Source of the DNA: Planctomycetota bacterium
Lineage (GTDB): Bacteria; Planctomycetota; UBA1135; UBA2386
Length of the DNA: 5,271 nucleotides
Assembly (NCBI GenBank): GCA_003235605.1
Contig: QJVU01000133.1
Coordinates: 1 to 5,271 of the forward strand
Direction: 5' to 3'
A program made the position numbers and the translations under genes. Positions 1 to 5,271 of the stretch are shown in pieces (positions within the stretch are counted from its first letter, which is position 1; each line of letters opens with the position of its first letter). The notes below the pieces were generated by a model. The model saw only the letters and a list, made by a program, of their open reading frames with translations. It searched no databases and was not told where the DNA came from.

Positions 1-1616
1 AGCTTGCCGGCGGTCGAACCATCGGCCCTGGTGACATACAGCACGTTGGCGACGGGCTTCTGATTCCCCGTTATGAAGGCGATCAGCTGGCCGTCGGGCG
101 AGTAGTCGAGGTAGAAGGTGCGCTCGCGGTCGTTGCCAAAGAACGGCTCGACAGGCGTGCTTTGCGGGAAGCCTGTCAGGTTGAAGGGGCCCGCGCTGCC
201 CTTGGCCATGTTGGCGGTGGTGATGTTGTAGAAACCGTGGATGTCATTCTCGGTGCGCGCGTCGGGCTGGTTCGAACCCGAGGGAACCGCGAGGTTCTTG
301 CCGTCCCGGCTGGTGCGGTAGGTGTACCCGTAGAGCCACCAGATCGTGTTGTTTGTGCCGTTCTTGGGTGCCGCGAAGTGCTTTGCAGCAGACGAGCCGT
401 CGTAGGGCACCCACCAGTAGTCCCAGTTGCTCGTGCCGATGGGCCCCGTGACCCCGTTGACGCGGAAGATCACGCCGTCGTTGACGGGATAGATGCCGAA
501 CTCGTGGACGTTCCAGCCCAGAGGGATCTTGCCATTGGCATCCCGATACGAAACATCGAGGACCGGAGTGCCCTCGCCGGGGAGCTTGTTTGCCGTCGTC
601 GGCCACTTGGAGTTGTCGATGCGCCACAGGAACACCTGGTCCTGATGCCCCGAGCTGGATGCGTCGTTGTCCCTGAACACCGCGACGACGTTGGGGTAGG
701 TGCTACTGTTGAAGATCGGAAGCCCCATCAGGTTGGCATAGACGTTGTTCATACCGCTGATGTTGCTTGCCCTGGACCCGGTGATCTCGGTGACCGCGCC
801 TTGTTTTGGATCGAACACCACCCCCAGGAACTCCGTGGGCTTCTTGGTGTCGCGAACCACCGCCAGCTTCCTGCCATCCGGGAGAACAATCGGAGCGAAT
901 CCATGGGTGCCGCTGCGGCCATCCAACATGTACCTGCCGCCCGAGAAGATCTCGACGTCGGCCTGGTTGTCACCGCTGGAGGCTCCCCACTGCATGCCCT
1001 GGACAAAGCCGCGATCGCCCATGCTGTACGGTGGCTGGCGATCGTAGTTGAAGCTCTGGTTCAGGACCGCAGGGCTGCCGACGGTCGTGTTGTCTACCGT
1101 CTCGATCTTGAACCCCTTCGAGAACGTCAAGCTTCCTTGGGCGATCATGGACGTGGCGACGCCACCACCCAGGTTCGCGGGAGCCATGATCGTGATCACC
1201 GCCTCGTCGGACAGGTCGATGCGGTTGCTCTTGAAGGACTGGTCGGCGTACTGAAGGTCCGCCGAGAGTCCGACCAGGCTGTTGTCGTTGGGTAACGTGA
1301 CAGGCAAGTCGTTCTGGGTCTTGGTGATCCCCGCGATCAACACGATGATGAACAGGTTCCGATCCAGCTTGAAATCGCCGAAGATGAGGGTGGCCGGAGG
1401 GAACTGGCTGACGGCATCGGTGTGGGGCGACAGGAGCAGGTAGTAACGGTCCTGGTCCGTCACCGACTGCTGTGGCGCAATCAACCGGATGTTGACGCTT
1501 CTACCTATGGTCGACGCGCCGAGGATCTGGATATCCCGCAGGCTCTGGGACGACAGACAGGGACACAGCAGGCTCGCAAGAGACGCGAGAACCGCCGCCA
1601 GTGGGGGCACGCGCAT
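1..1616 (-). CDS. Secreted planctomycete-type protein with PD40/TolB-like propeller motifs (3' end missing)
   Basis: The minus-strand frame is open from the ATG at 1616 to the window edge, giving 538 whole codons with no stop. Residues 1-25 form a Sec signal peptide: a short basic start (MR), a hydrophobic run to LASLLC, and a likely cut near LSSQS. Residues about 27-145 resemble the beta domain common in exported planctomycete proteins, with LPVTLPNDNSLVGL (104-117) and a closing AVITI (139-143). Three short motifs follow: LPDGRKLAVV (245-254), SRDGKNLAVP (436-445) and SPDGQLIAFI (506-515). These are the hallmark of PD40/WD40-like TolB-type propeller blades. The segment 360-430 is rich in W and Y (for example NWDYWWVP). 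It is likely exported to the periplasm or beyond; binding or scaffolding is more likely than catalysis, but no function can be assigned. The start is supported by a GGAGG site 6 bases upstream and by the signal peptide. LLC is not a good lipobox because -1 and -2 are both Leu. Confidence 0.85.
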   Translation of the reverse strand, partial: MRVPPLAAVLASLASLLCPCLSSQSLRDIQILGASTIGRSVNIRLIAPQQSVTDQDRYYLLLSPHTDAVSQFPPATLIFGDFKLDRNLFIIVLIAGITKTQNDLPVTLPNDNSLVGLSADLQYADQSFKSNRIDLSDEAVITIMAPANLGGGVATSMIAQGSLTFSKGFKIETVDNTTVGSPAVLNQSFNYDRQPPYSMGDRGFVQGMQWGASSGDNQADVEIFSGGRYMLDGRSGTHGFAPIVLPDGRKLAVVRDTKKPTEFLGVVFDPKQGAVTEITGSRASNISGMNNVYANLMGLPIFNSSTYPNVVAVFRDNDASSSGHQDQVFLWRIDNSKWPTTANKLPGEGTPVLDVSYRDANGKIPLGWNVHEFGIYPVNDGVIFRVNGVTGPIGTSNWDYWWVPYDGSSAAKHFAAPKNGTNNTIWWLYGYTYRTSRDGKNLAVPSGSNQPDARTENDIHGFYNITTANMAKGSAGPFNLTGFPQSTPVEPFFGNDRERTFYLDYSPDGQLIAFITGNQKPVANVLYVTRADGSTAGK

Positions 1617-1622
1617 GGTTTG

Positions 1623-1627
1623 CCTCC
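1623..1627 (-). promoter_or_regulatory. Ribosome binding site of the secreted-protein gene
   Basis: GGAGG on the minus strand lies 6 bases before the ATG at 1616, a near-ideal Shine-Dalgarno spacing. It decides the start in favour of this ATG, which is followed at once by a signal peptide. An out-of-frame ATG just upstream (at about 1630) lacks such support. Confidence 0.8.
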
Positions 1628-1640
1628 ATTGCGAAATACA

Positions 1641-1668
1641 GGGACGAGAGAGGTTGGGACGAGAGAGG
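1641..1668. repeat. Two-copy tandem direct repeat in the leader of the secreted-protein gene
   Basis: The 13-base unit GGGACGAGAGAGG (plus strand) occurs at 1641-1653 and again, unchanged, at 1656-1668, separated by TT, giving a 15-base period. On the transcribed strand it reads as a pyrimidine-rich CCTCTCTCGTCCC pair. It lies between the promoter candidate and the ribosome binding site, so it could be a protein or RNA binding site, or a simple slippage duplication. Confidence 0.6.
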
Positions 1669-1677
1669 GTCCGCACC

Positions 1678-1695
1678 GGGCAACCAGAGTGCCGG
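1678..1695 (-). promoter_or_regulatory. Candidate sigma-54 (-24/-12) promoter for the secreted-protein gene
   Basis: On the minus strand the sequence reads CCGGCACTCTGGTTGCCC. Compared with the sigma-54 consensus TGGCAC-N5-TTGCA, it keeps GGCAC and TTGC with exactly five bases between them, so the essential GG and GC are 10 bases apart. The two mismatches are the T before GG and the final A. Transcription would start near 1668, leaving a leader of about 50 bases before the ATG at 1616. No sigma-54 activator gene is in the window. One such match can arise by chance. Confidence 0.4.
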
Positions 1696-1700
1696 CACTC
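1687..1700. repeat. Perfect 14-base palindrome, possible operator
   Basis: GAGTGCCGGCACTC reads the same on both strands, with no spacer. It sits about 85 bases upstream of the secreted-protein start and covers the -24 half of the sigma-54-like element. A dimeric regulator binding here could block or guide that promoter. It is too short, and lacks a T tract, to act as a terminator. The palindrome is seen directly; an operator role is inference. Confidence 0.5.
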
Positions 1701-1839
1701 GAACCACCCCATATCATGGGTGAAACCAGTCCAAATAGCCAGAGGTTCTGCCTTGATTGGGCGTCGGCCGGGCGGCTGCCTCTCGCCTGCTATGCCCTCC
1801 CCGAGATCACCCGGGACCGCTCCGGCCGCGCCGCAAGCT

Positions 1840-3306
1840 TCAGCAGCAGGTCGGGTCGTGCAACCCGCCCTGTAGATCGACGTTACCCACAGCGGTATGC
1901 GCGGGTCGCCCCGACGGGGAGCCAACCTCGCCGGGGTCCTTGTCGAGTGGCCGGGTGATGCCGAGGTTGCGCGCTTCCGGACTGGCAAGATCGACAACGC
2001 GGCGGTCAGCTTCATCCAGGCGGTTGCCCTTGGCGTCCGTGAGCATTTCGACGGTGGGGAGCAGGAGCTTCGGACCCTGTTGTCGCACGCGGGCCAGCTC
2101 GCCCGTGCTCATCTCCAACAGCTGACCGTTGGGGAACACGCCGTTTACATCGATGAACTTGCGCAGCAGGCGACGATCGATCTGGTCTCCCATCCCCATC
2201 ATGATCTGGTATGCCCGGGTCGGTGTGATCGGCGCCTTGTAGGGTCGGGCAGCCGTGAGTGCCTCGTAGACATCGCAGATCTTCACCATCCGTGTCACCA
2301 TCGACTGCCGGTGCTCGTGCTCGGTCTCGGGATAGCCTGCGAAGTCGACCGTGCGATGGTGCCCGAAGGCGGTCACGATCGATAGCTCATCCGCTTCCGC
2401 ATGATCGACCAGGATTGCAGCTCCGTACTCGGGATGTCGATCAACTTCATGTCTCTCCTCCTGGGTCAAGGGAGCGTTGGAGTGGAAGATCTCGAACGGG
2501 ATGACCGCCTTTCCCACGTCATGCAGGAGCGCTGCCGTGCCGATGCGCACCAAAAGCTCGGAGTCGTCCGTCATTGCGCGAGCGAAGTTCAGCGTCAGGA
2601 CCGCGACTCGCACCGAGTGGCCAAAGGTGAATACGTCGTACTGCTCTTCTCGAGCCAGGTTCAACATCGGGTGATCGGGATTCTGCAGGTTGTGCACCAT
2701 CTGCTCGACGTGGGCCTGGACCTCATCGAACCGGATGCGCCCTCCAGAACAAACCGCGACGGTGGCGTCCTGCAGGATCTCGAATGCCCGCTGATACAGC
2801 CTTACGGGAAGCAGCAGGTCGTCCAGGCCATTGGCCGGATCGCCCTGGTCACCGGACTCCACGTACGGGGGCAACAAGCGAAGCCGCGGACAGTCACGGT
2901 TGTCGAGGTGGCCATTGAGCGTCTCGTGGGTATCTCCGCTCTTCGGCCGTATCGCCAGCACTTCGAGGAACGTGCTGAGGTCGTCGGCGCTGGCGCCGAC
3001 AGCGAACTGCATGCCACCGGAGTGCCAGTCCTGGACACACTTGATCAACCTTGGGGCGCCAATGCTCGCGCCCAGGAGAGGGCGGGACTCGAAGACCAGG
3101 AAGTCCTTCGAGACAGCGATCGAGATGGCGTCTTCTCCGGTGGTGCGGGCAAGTTCCTCGAGATGGCTCAGCAGCTTGACGATCGAGGCCTGCACTCGCG
3201 GGTGCCCACTCCAGTAGATCTTGGAGTTGACGAAGGCCGTGACCATCTCGTCGACGAACCTGGCAACAAGTGCCATCACCTCCGTGACCCGATCCATCGC
3301 CTCCAT
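1840..3306 (-). CDS. HD-GYP domain phosphohydrolase, probable cyclic-di-GMP (or related dinucleotide) phosphodiesterase
   Basis: The 488-residue product has an N-terminal alpha/beta module (about 8-120, with HPRV at 35-38), a linker (121-165), a helical lead-in (165-217), an HD-GYP domain (about 218-395) and a tail. Metal-site motifs are visible: FGHSVRV with H230, LHDVGK with H262/D263/K266, HP at H291, HH at 316-317, GYP at 324-326, and CDVYEALTAARPYK with D345. HD-GYP enzymes hydrolyse cyclic-di-GMP, some preferring cGAMP, at a bi- or trinuclear iron site. In the usual HHExxDGxGYP signature, the Glu is Arg318 and the first Gly is Phe322 here. No receiver, PAS or membrane segment is seen, so input must come through the N-terminal module or a partner. 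The 396-440 stretch (MSTGELARV, then VEMLTD and LDEADRRVVDL) matches the extension often seen after the catalytic domain. An in-frame ATG lies three codons in, at 3297, but the first ATG fits the upstream GGAGGA better. The catalytic call is firm; the substrate is inferred. Confidence 0.93.
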   Translation of the reverse strand: MEAMDRVTEVMALVARFVDEMVTAFVNSKIYWSGHPRVQASIVKLLSHLEELARTTGEDAISIAVSKDFLVFESRPLLGASIGAPRLIKCVQDWHSGGMQFAVGASADDLSTFLEVLAIRPKSGDTHETLNGHLDNRDCPRLRLLPPYVESGDQGDPANGLDDLLLPVRLYQRAFEILQDATVAVCSGGRIRFDEVQAHVEQMVHNLQNPDHPMLNLAREEQYDVFTFGHSVRVAVLTLNFARAMTDDSELLVRIGTAALLHDVGKAVIPFEIFHSNAPLTQEERHEVDRHPEYGAAILVDHAEADELSIVTAFGHHRTVDFAGYPETEHEHRQSMVTRMVKICDVYEALTAARPYKAPITPTRAYQIMMGMGDQIDRRLLRKFIDVNGVFPNGQLLEMSTGELARVRQQGPKLLLPTVEMLTDAKGNRLDEADRRVVDLASPEARNLGITRPLDKDPGEVGSPSGRPAHTAVGNVDLQGGLHDPTCC

Positions 3307-3323
3307 GCCTCAGTTCTTCCTCC
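3304..3323 (-). promoter_or_regulatory. Coupled stop-start junction with Shine-Dalgarno inside the upstream gene
   Basis: GGAGGA (3318-3323, minus strand) lies within the last codons of the 649-residue gene, 11 bases before the HD-GYP ATG at 3306. The upstream TGA (3312-3310) is followed by GGC and then ATG, so ribosomes finishing the first gene are placed next to the second start. This supports one transcript and translational coupling. The spacing is slightly long. Confidence 0.65.
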
Positions 3324-5259
3324 GGCCAGTCTGGTAGTTCAACACCTGGCTGGCAGCCTTTCGCACGGCCCTCAGCCTCTTGTTGAAGGTCAACGGTCCA
3401 CACATGGCTTTCAGATCCATCAACAGGATCAACACATCCTGGCTGTCGACATCCCGCAGCGACCGTATCGCGTGGAGGCGTCGCTCGTGCTGCCTGGGGT
3501 CCTCGGCGGTATCCCGAATGAACCTGCACACGAGCAACGTCGATTGGTGCAAGAGTGCCCTGTCGGCGCCTCGTCCAGATGCCGCCTTGCACAGGGCAAG
3601 GAGGTAGTCCCGTGGCAGCCTGGACGGCGGAAATACCACTCGCAACGCGAGGGATTCCGCACCCCGTATGTTCAGCTGTTGCAGGAACCTGGCTGCCAAC
3701 GGCACGACCGACTGGTTGCCTTCCTCGAGGATCATCTCTGCCAGCGGCAGGACCTCCCGGCTGGCCCTTGCCAGGATCTTCTCGATGCGTGATGGCACCA
3801 GCACGCCGTCCGCTCCGCCAAGGGTGGCTCTGGCCTCGCAGAGGCGCTCAGGACCGATCTCGTGGCAGACGTCGCGGATCTTGCCGAGGTCGACATCGTT
3901 GTTCAATTCCAGCGAATCCAGAAACTGCTTGAACAGGTAGGGGAACGCGGCAACGACCGTGCTCGTCGTCAGGAGGTCGGTGCGGCCCACCAGGCTTGCA
4001 AACCCATGCCCCTGGACGAACTCCGCAACCCGCCAGAAGGACTCTCGGGTACTGACTTGCCCCGTTTGCTCCGCGTTGTGCGGCAGACAACCCTTGGTGT
4101 AGGCTCCCAGCAGCGCCCCGGCTCTCTCGGCCTCGCAGGCCACCTCGCAAAGCTCGGGGACGAGTCCGCTTGCGAACGTTTCATCCTGGGCAGTGACCAC
4201 GGCGTGAAGGAGGATGCCAAGCATCTCATCCTTCAGGTCACGCTGCCATTCGATGTTCATGCCATCCGCGGTCGGTAGCGCTTCGTGCTCCGCAAGAACC
4301 GTCTGCAGATCTTCGGTGAACGTTTCCTGCTCGGGACACCCTGGCAGGCTGCTTGCCGGCGGTTGCCCACCACCAACCTTGGTGCTGGCAAAGATCCTCT
4401 CCCCGATCGAAGCCAGGACATTGAAGAGGTCGGTCTCCATGTCGTCGCCGCCGGTGGTGATCAATGCCACCATCCGCATGTCGGCGACGCCGAGGATCTC
4501 TTTCACGCAGGCACGCGCACGTTCGGGTGCGTCGAGGACCTCGGGCGGCAGCACTTTCACCAGCTGGGACAGGATGTCCAGGCCGGTGAGGGACCTCTGG
4601 CTCAGCATTTCCAGGTTGATCCTCTCCCGCGTCCGGTTCAACCCGTCCAACAGCTCGGGACCCGACTCCAGAGCAGCGAGTAGCCGCATCTCGCGTGACT
4701 CAGGGTCCAGACCGAGTCTCTTGGCGACGTCCCTGGCTCGAGCACCACCGCTCGCGCCCCAGACCCCGAGGTAGGACTGCAGGGTCTCGTCCTCGTCGTG
4801 CCGCTTCGCGAAGAGGTGGTCGCCGTCGATGTGCATCTCGAGCGGCTGCACACCCGCGGATGAGCCAGTCCACTGGAGCCGAAAGTCGGTGACATCACGG
4901 TTCTGGAAGTTGCGCCGCAGCCGGGAGGCAAACTCTGCCAACACCTCCAAGGAGAGCCTGGGCCCCAGGTCGACACCCGCAATGCTGGTCTTGATGCACA
5001 CTTCCCGTAACCAGGTGGAGTCGCCCTTGTCCAGTTCGACCCTGTGCTGGTTCACCCTGAATCTGTCCCGGTGCAAGCACAACCGCAGCACGCCGGCCCG
5101 GTTCCGGTGTTGGTTGAAGCCCAGAACAACCAGCTCTCCGGACCTGATCACGCGGTGGTTCGTGGCGGGATAGATGAACCTCGCCTTCAAGAAGGCGACC
5201 CACTCCTTGACGACCTGCTCACACGTCAGCTTGGTGTTGTGTCTTGCATCCCCGGTCAT
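3310..5259 (-). CDS. Helical protein of unknown function sharing an N-terminal module with the adjacent HD-GYP protein
   Basis: I do not recognise a named family for the full 649-residue product. There is no signal peptide or membrane segment, so it is probably cytoplasmic. Residues about 12-117 look like an alpha/beta module: a helix ending in FIYP followed by NHRV (34-37), a second helix, strands around VLRLCLHRDRFRV (57-69), then LSLEVLAEF (102-110). This order resembles residues 10-120 of the HD-GYP protein downstream. Residues about 150-640 are almost all amphipathic helices with repeated L/A/V spacing, reminiscent of HEAT-like or other alpha-solenoid scaffolds, interrupted by a Gly/Pro-rich linker near 295-310. 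The C-terminus is basic (TGRRKN). The ATG at 5259 has only a weak GGTGG upstream. The four codons before it are open to the window edge, so the true start could lie outside. The stop is 3 bases before the HD-GYP start, which implies one operon. A scaffold or sensor partner role is inference. Confidence 0.85.
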   Translation of the reverse strand: MTGDARHNTKLTCEQVVKEWVAFLKARFIYPATNHRVIRSGELVVLGFNQHRNRAGVLRLCLHRDRFRVNQHRVELDKGDSTWLREVCIKTSIAGVDLGPRLSLEVLAEFASRLRRNFQNRDVTDFRLQWTGSSAGVQPLEMHIDGDHLFAKRHDEDETLQSYLGVWGASGGARARDVAKRLGLDPESREMRLLAALESGPELLDGLNRTRERINLEMLSQRSLTGLDILSQLVKVLPPEVLDAPERARACVKEILGVADMRMVALITTGGDDMETDLFNVLASIGERIFASTKVGGGQPPASSLPGCPEQETFTEDLQTVLAEHEALPTADGMNIEWQRDLKDEMLGILLHAVVTAQDETFASGLVPELCEVACEAERAGALLGAYTKGCLPHNAEQTGQVSTRESFWRVAEFVQGHGFASLVGRTDLLTTSTVVAAFPYLFKQFLDSLELNNDVDLGKIRDVCHEIGPERLCEARATLGGADGVLVPSRIEKILARASREVLPLAEMILEEGNQSVVPLAARFLQQLNIRGAESLALRVVFPPSRLPRDYLLALCKAASGRGADRALLHQSTLLVCRFIRDTAEDPRQHERRLHAIRSLRDVDSQDVLILLMDLKAMCGPLTFNKRLRAVRKAASQVLNYQTGRRKN

Positions 5260-5271
5260 GTTGCGCCCACC

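Larger units (their letters stand above)
1617..1839. other. Intergenic control region between the HD-GYP gene and the secreted-protein gene
   Basis: These 223 bases carry no credible gene. Two short minus-strand reading frames that start here (ATGs at 1717 and 1707) run through the secreted gene in wrong frames. Reading leftward, the stretch holds GC-rich sequence just after the HD-GYP stop, a more AT-balanced part around 1708-1760, a 14-base palindrome, a -24/-12-like element, a tandem repeat and a ribosome binding site. The only hairpin seen near the HD-GYP stop (1814-1827) is weak and lacks a T tract, so read-through into the secreted gene cannot be excluded. Confidence 0.6.

Noticed and set aside
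162..1295. Long plus-strand open frame of 377 codons
   Set aside because: It is codon-aligned antisense to the secreted-protein gene. The translation has low-complexity V/A/R/D composition and no recognisable domain, as expected for the shadow of a GC-rich gene.
1557..1616. Lipoprotein signal on the secreted protein
   Set aside because: The candidate Cys residues follow SLL and CP rather than a lipobox with small residues at -1 and -2, so ordinary signal peptidase I cleavage is more likely.
1708..1720. Second inverted repeat, CCCAT-ATC-ATGGG
   Set aside because: The arms are only 5 bases, which is easily due to chance; there is no supporting context.
1814..1827. Possible terminator hairpin after the HD-GYP stop
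   Set aside because: The stem is about 5 base pairs with a bulge and a 3-base loop, and no T tract follows on the minus strand.
1422..2385. Overlapping plus-strand frames across the intergenic region (for example 1422-1958, 1757-2125 and 1897-2385)
   Set aside because: They are Arg/Pro/Ser-rich with no motifs, and overlap strongly supported minus-strand genes on one or both sides.
2401..3792. Long plus-strand open frame of 463 codons
   Set aside because: It is codon-aligned antisense to both the HD-GYP gene and the upstream gene, which share a frame. It spans their junction without regard to gene borders and has no domain.
1..5271. Mobile element, CRISPR array, tRNA or rRNA
   Set aside because: No terminal inverted repeats, transposase or integrase motifs, regularly spaced repeats or RNA gene signatures were seen on either strand.

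Overview
The window is GC-rich (roughly 60% by eye) bacterial DNA. All three genes I can support lie on the minus strand, so it reads from right (5271) to left (1). The best guess for the host is a member of the Planctomycetota. The N-terminal half of the secreted protein at the left edge ends in a pattern typical of planctomycete exported proteins (LP-x-x-LPND-x-SLVGL, then a Q-x-x-x-D segment and a closing V/I-T-I strand). The HD-GYP protein also has a C-terminal extension familiar from planctomycete and myxobacterial relatives. This taxonomic call is inference, about 0.6-0.7 confident.

Right part (5259 to 1840): a tight two-gene unit. The first gene encodes a 649-residue, mostly helical, cytoplasmic protein of unknown function. 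The second starts 3 bases after its stop and encodes a 488-residue HD-GYP phosphohydrolase, probably a cyclic-di-nucleotide phosphodiesterase. Both proteins appear to begin with the same type of alpha/beta module of about 110 residues (helix, Y-x(3)-HxV, strands, long helix), although the rest of each is different. This suggests that they dimerise through, or dock on, a common partner via that module. The two frames are the same, separated by one stop codon and one glycine codon.

Middle (1839 to 1617): a 223-base intergenic region with no gene and no convincing terminator. It holds a perfect 14-base palindrome, a -24/-12 (sigma-54-like) promoter candidate that overlaps it, a two-copy 15-base-period tandem repeat, and a good Shine-Dalgarno site for the next gene.

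Left part (1616 to 1): an open reading frame that runs off the window. It encodes at least 538 residues: a Sec signal peptide, a planctomycete-type extracellular beta domain, and a region with three S/LPDG-x-x-(L/I)A motifs characteristic of TolB/PD40-type beta-propellers. Its own promoter candidate suggests it is transcribed separately from the HD-GYP pair; a functional link between the two is possible but not shown.
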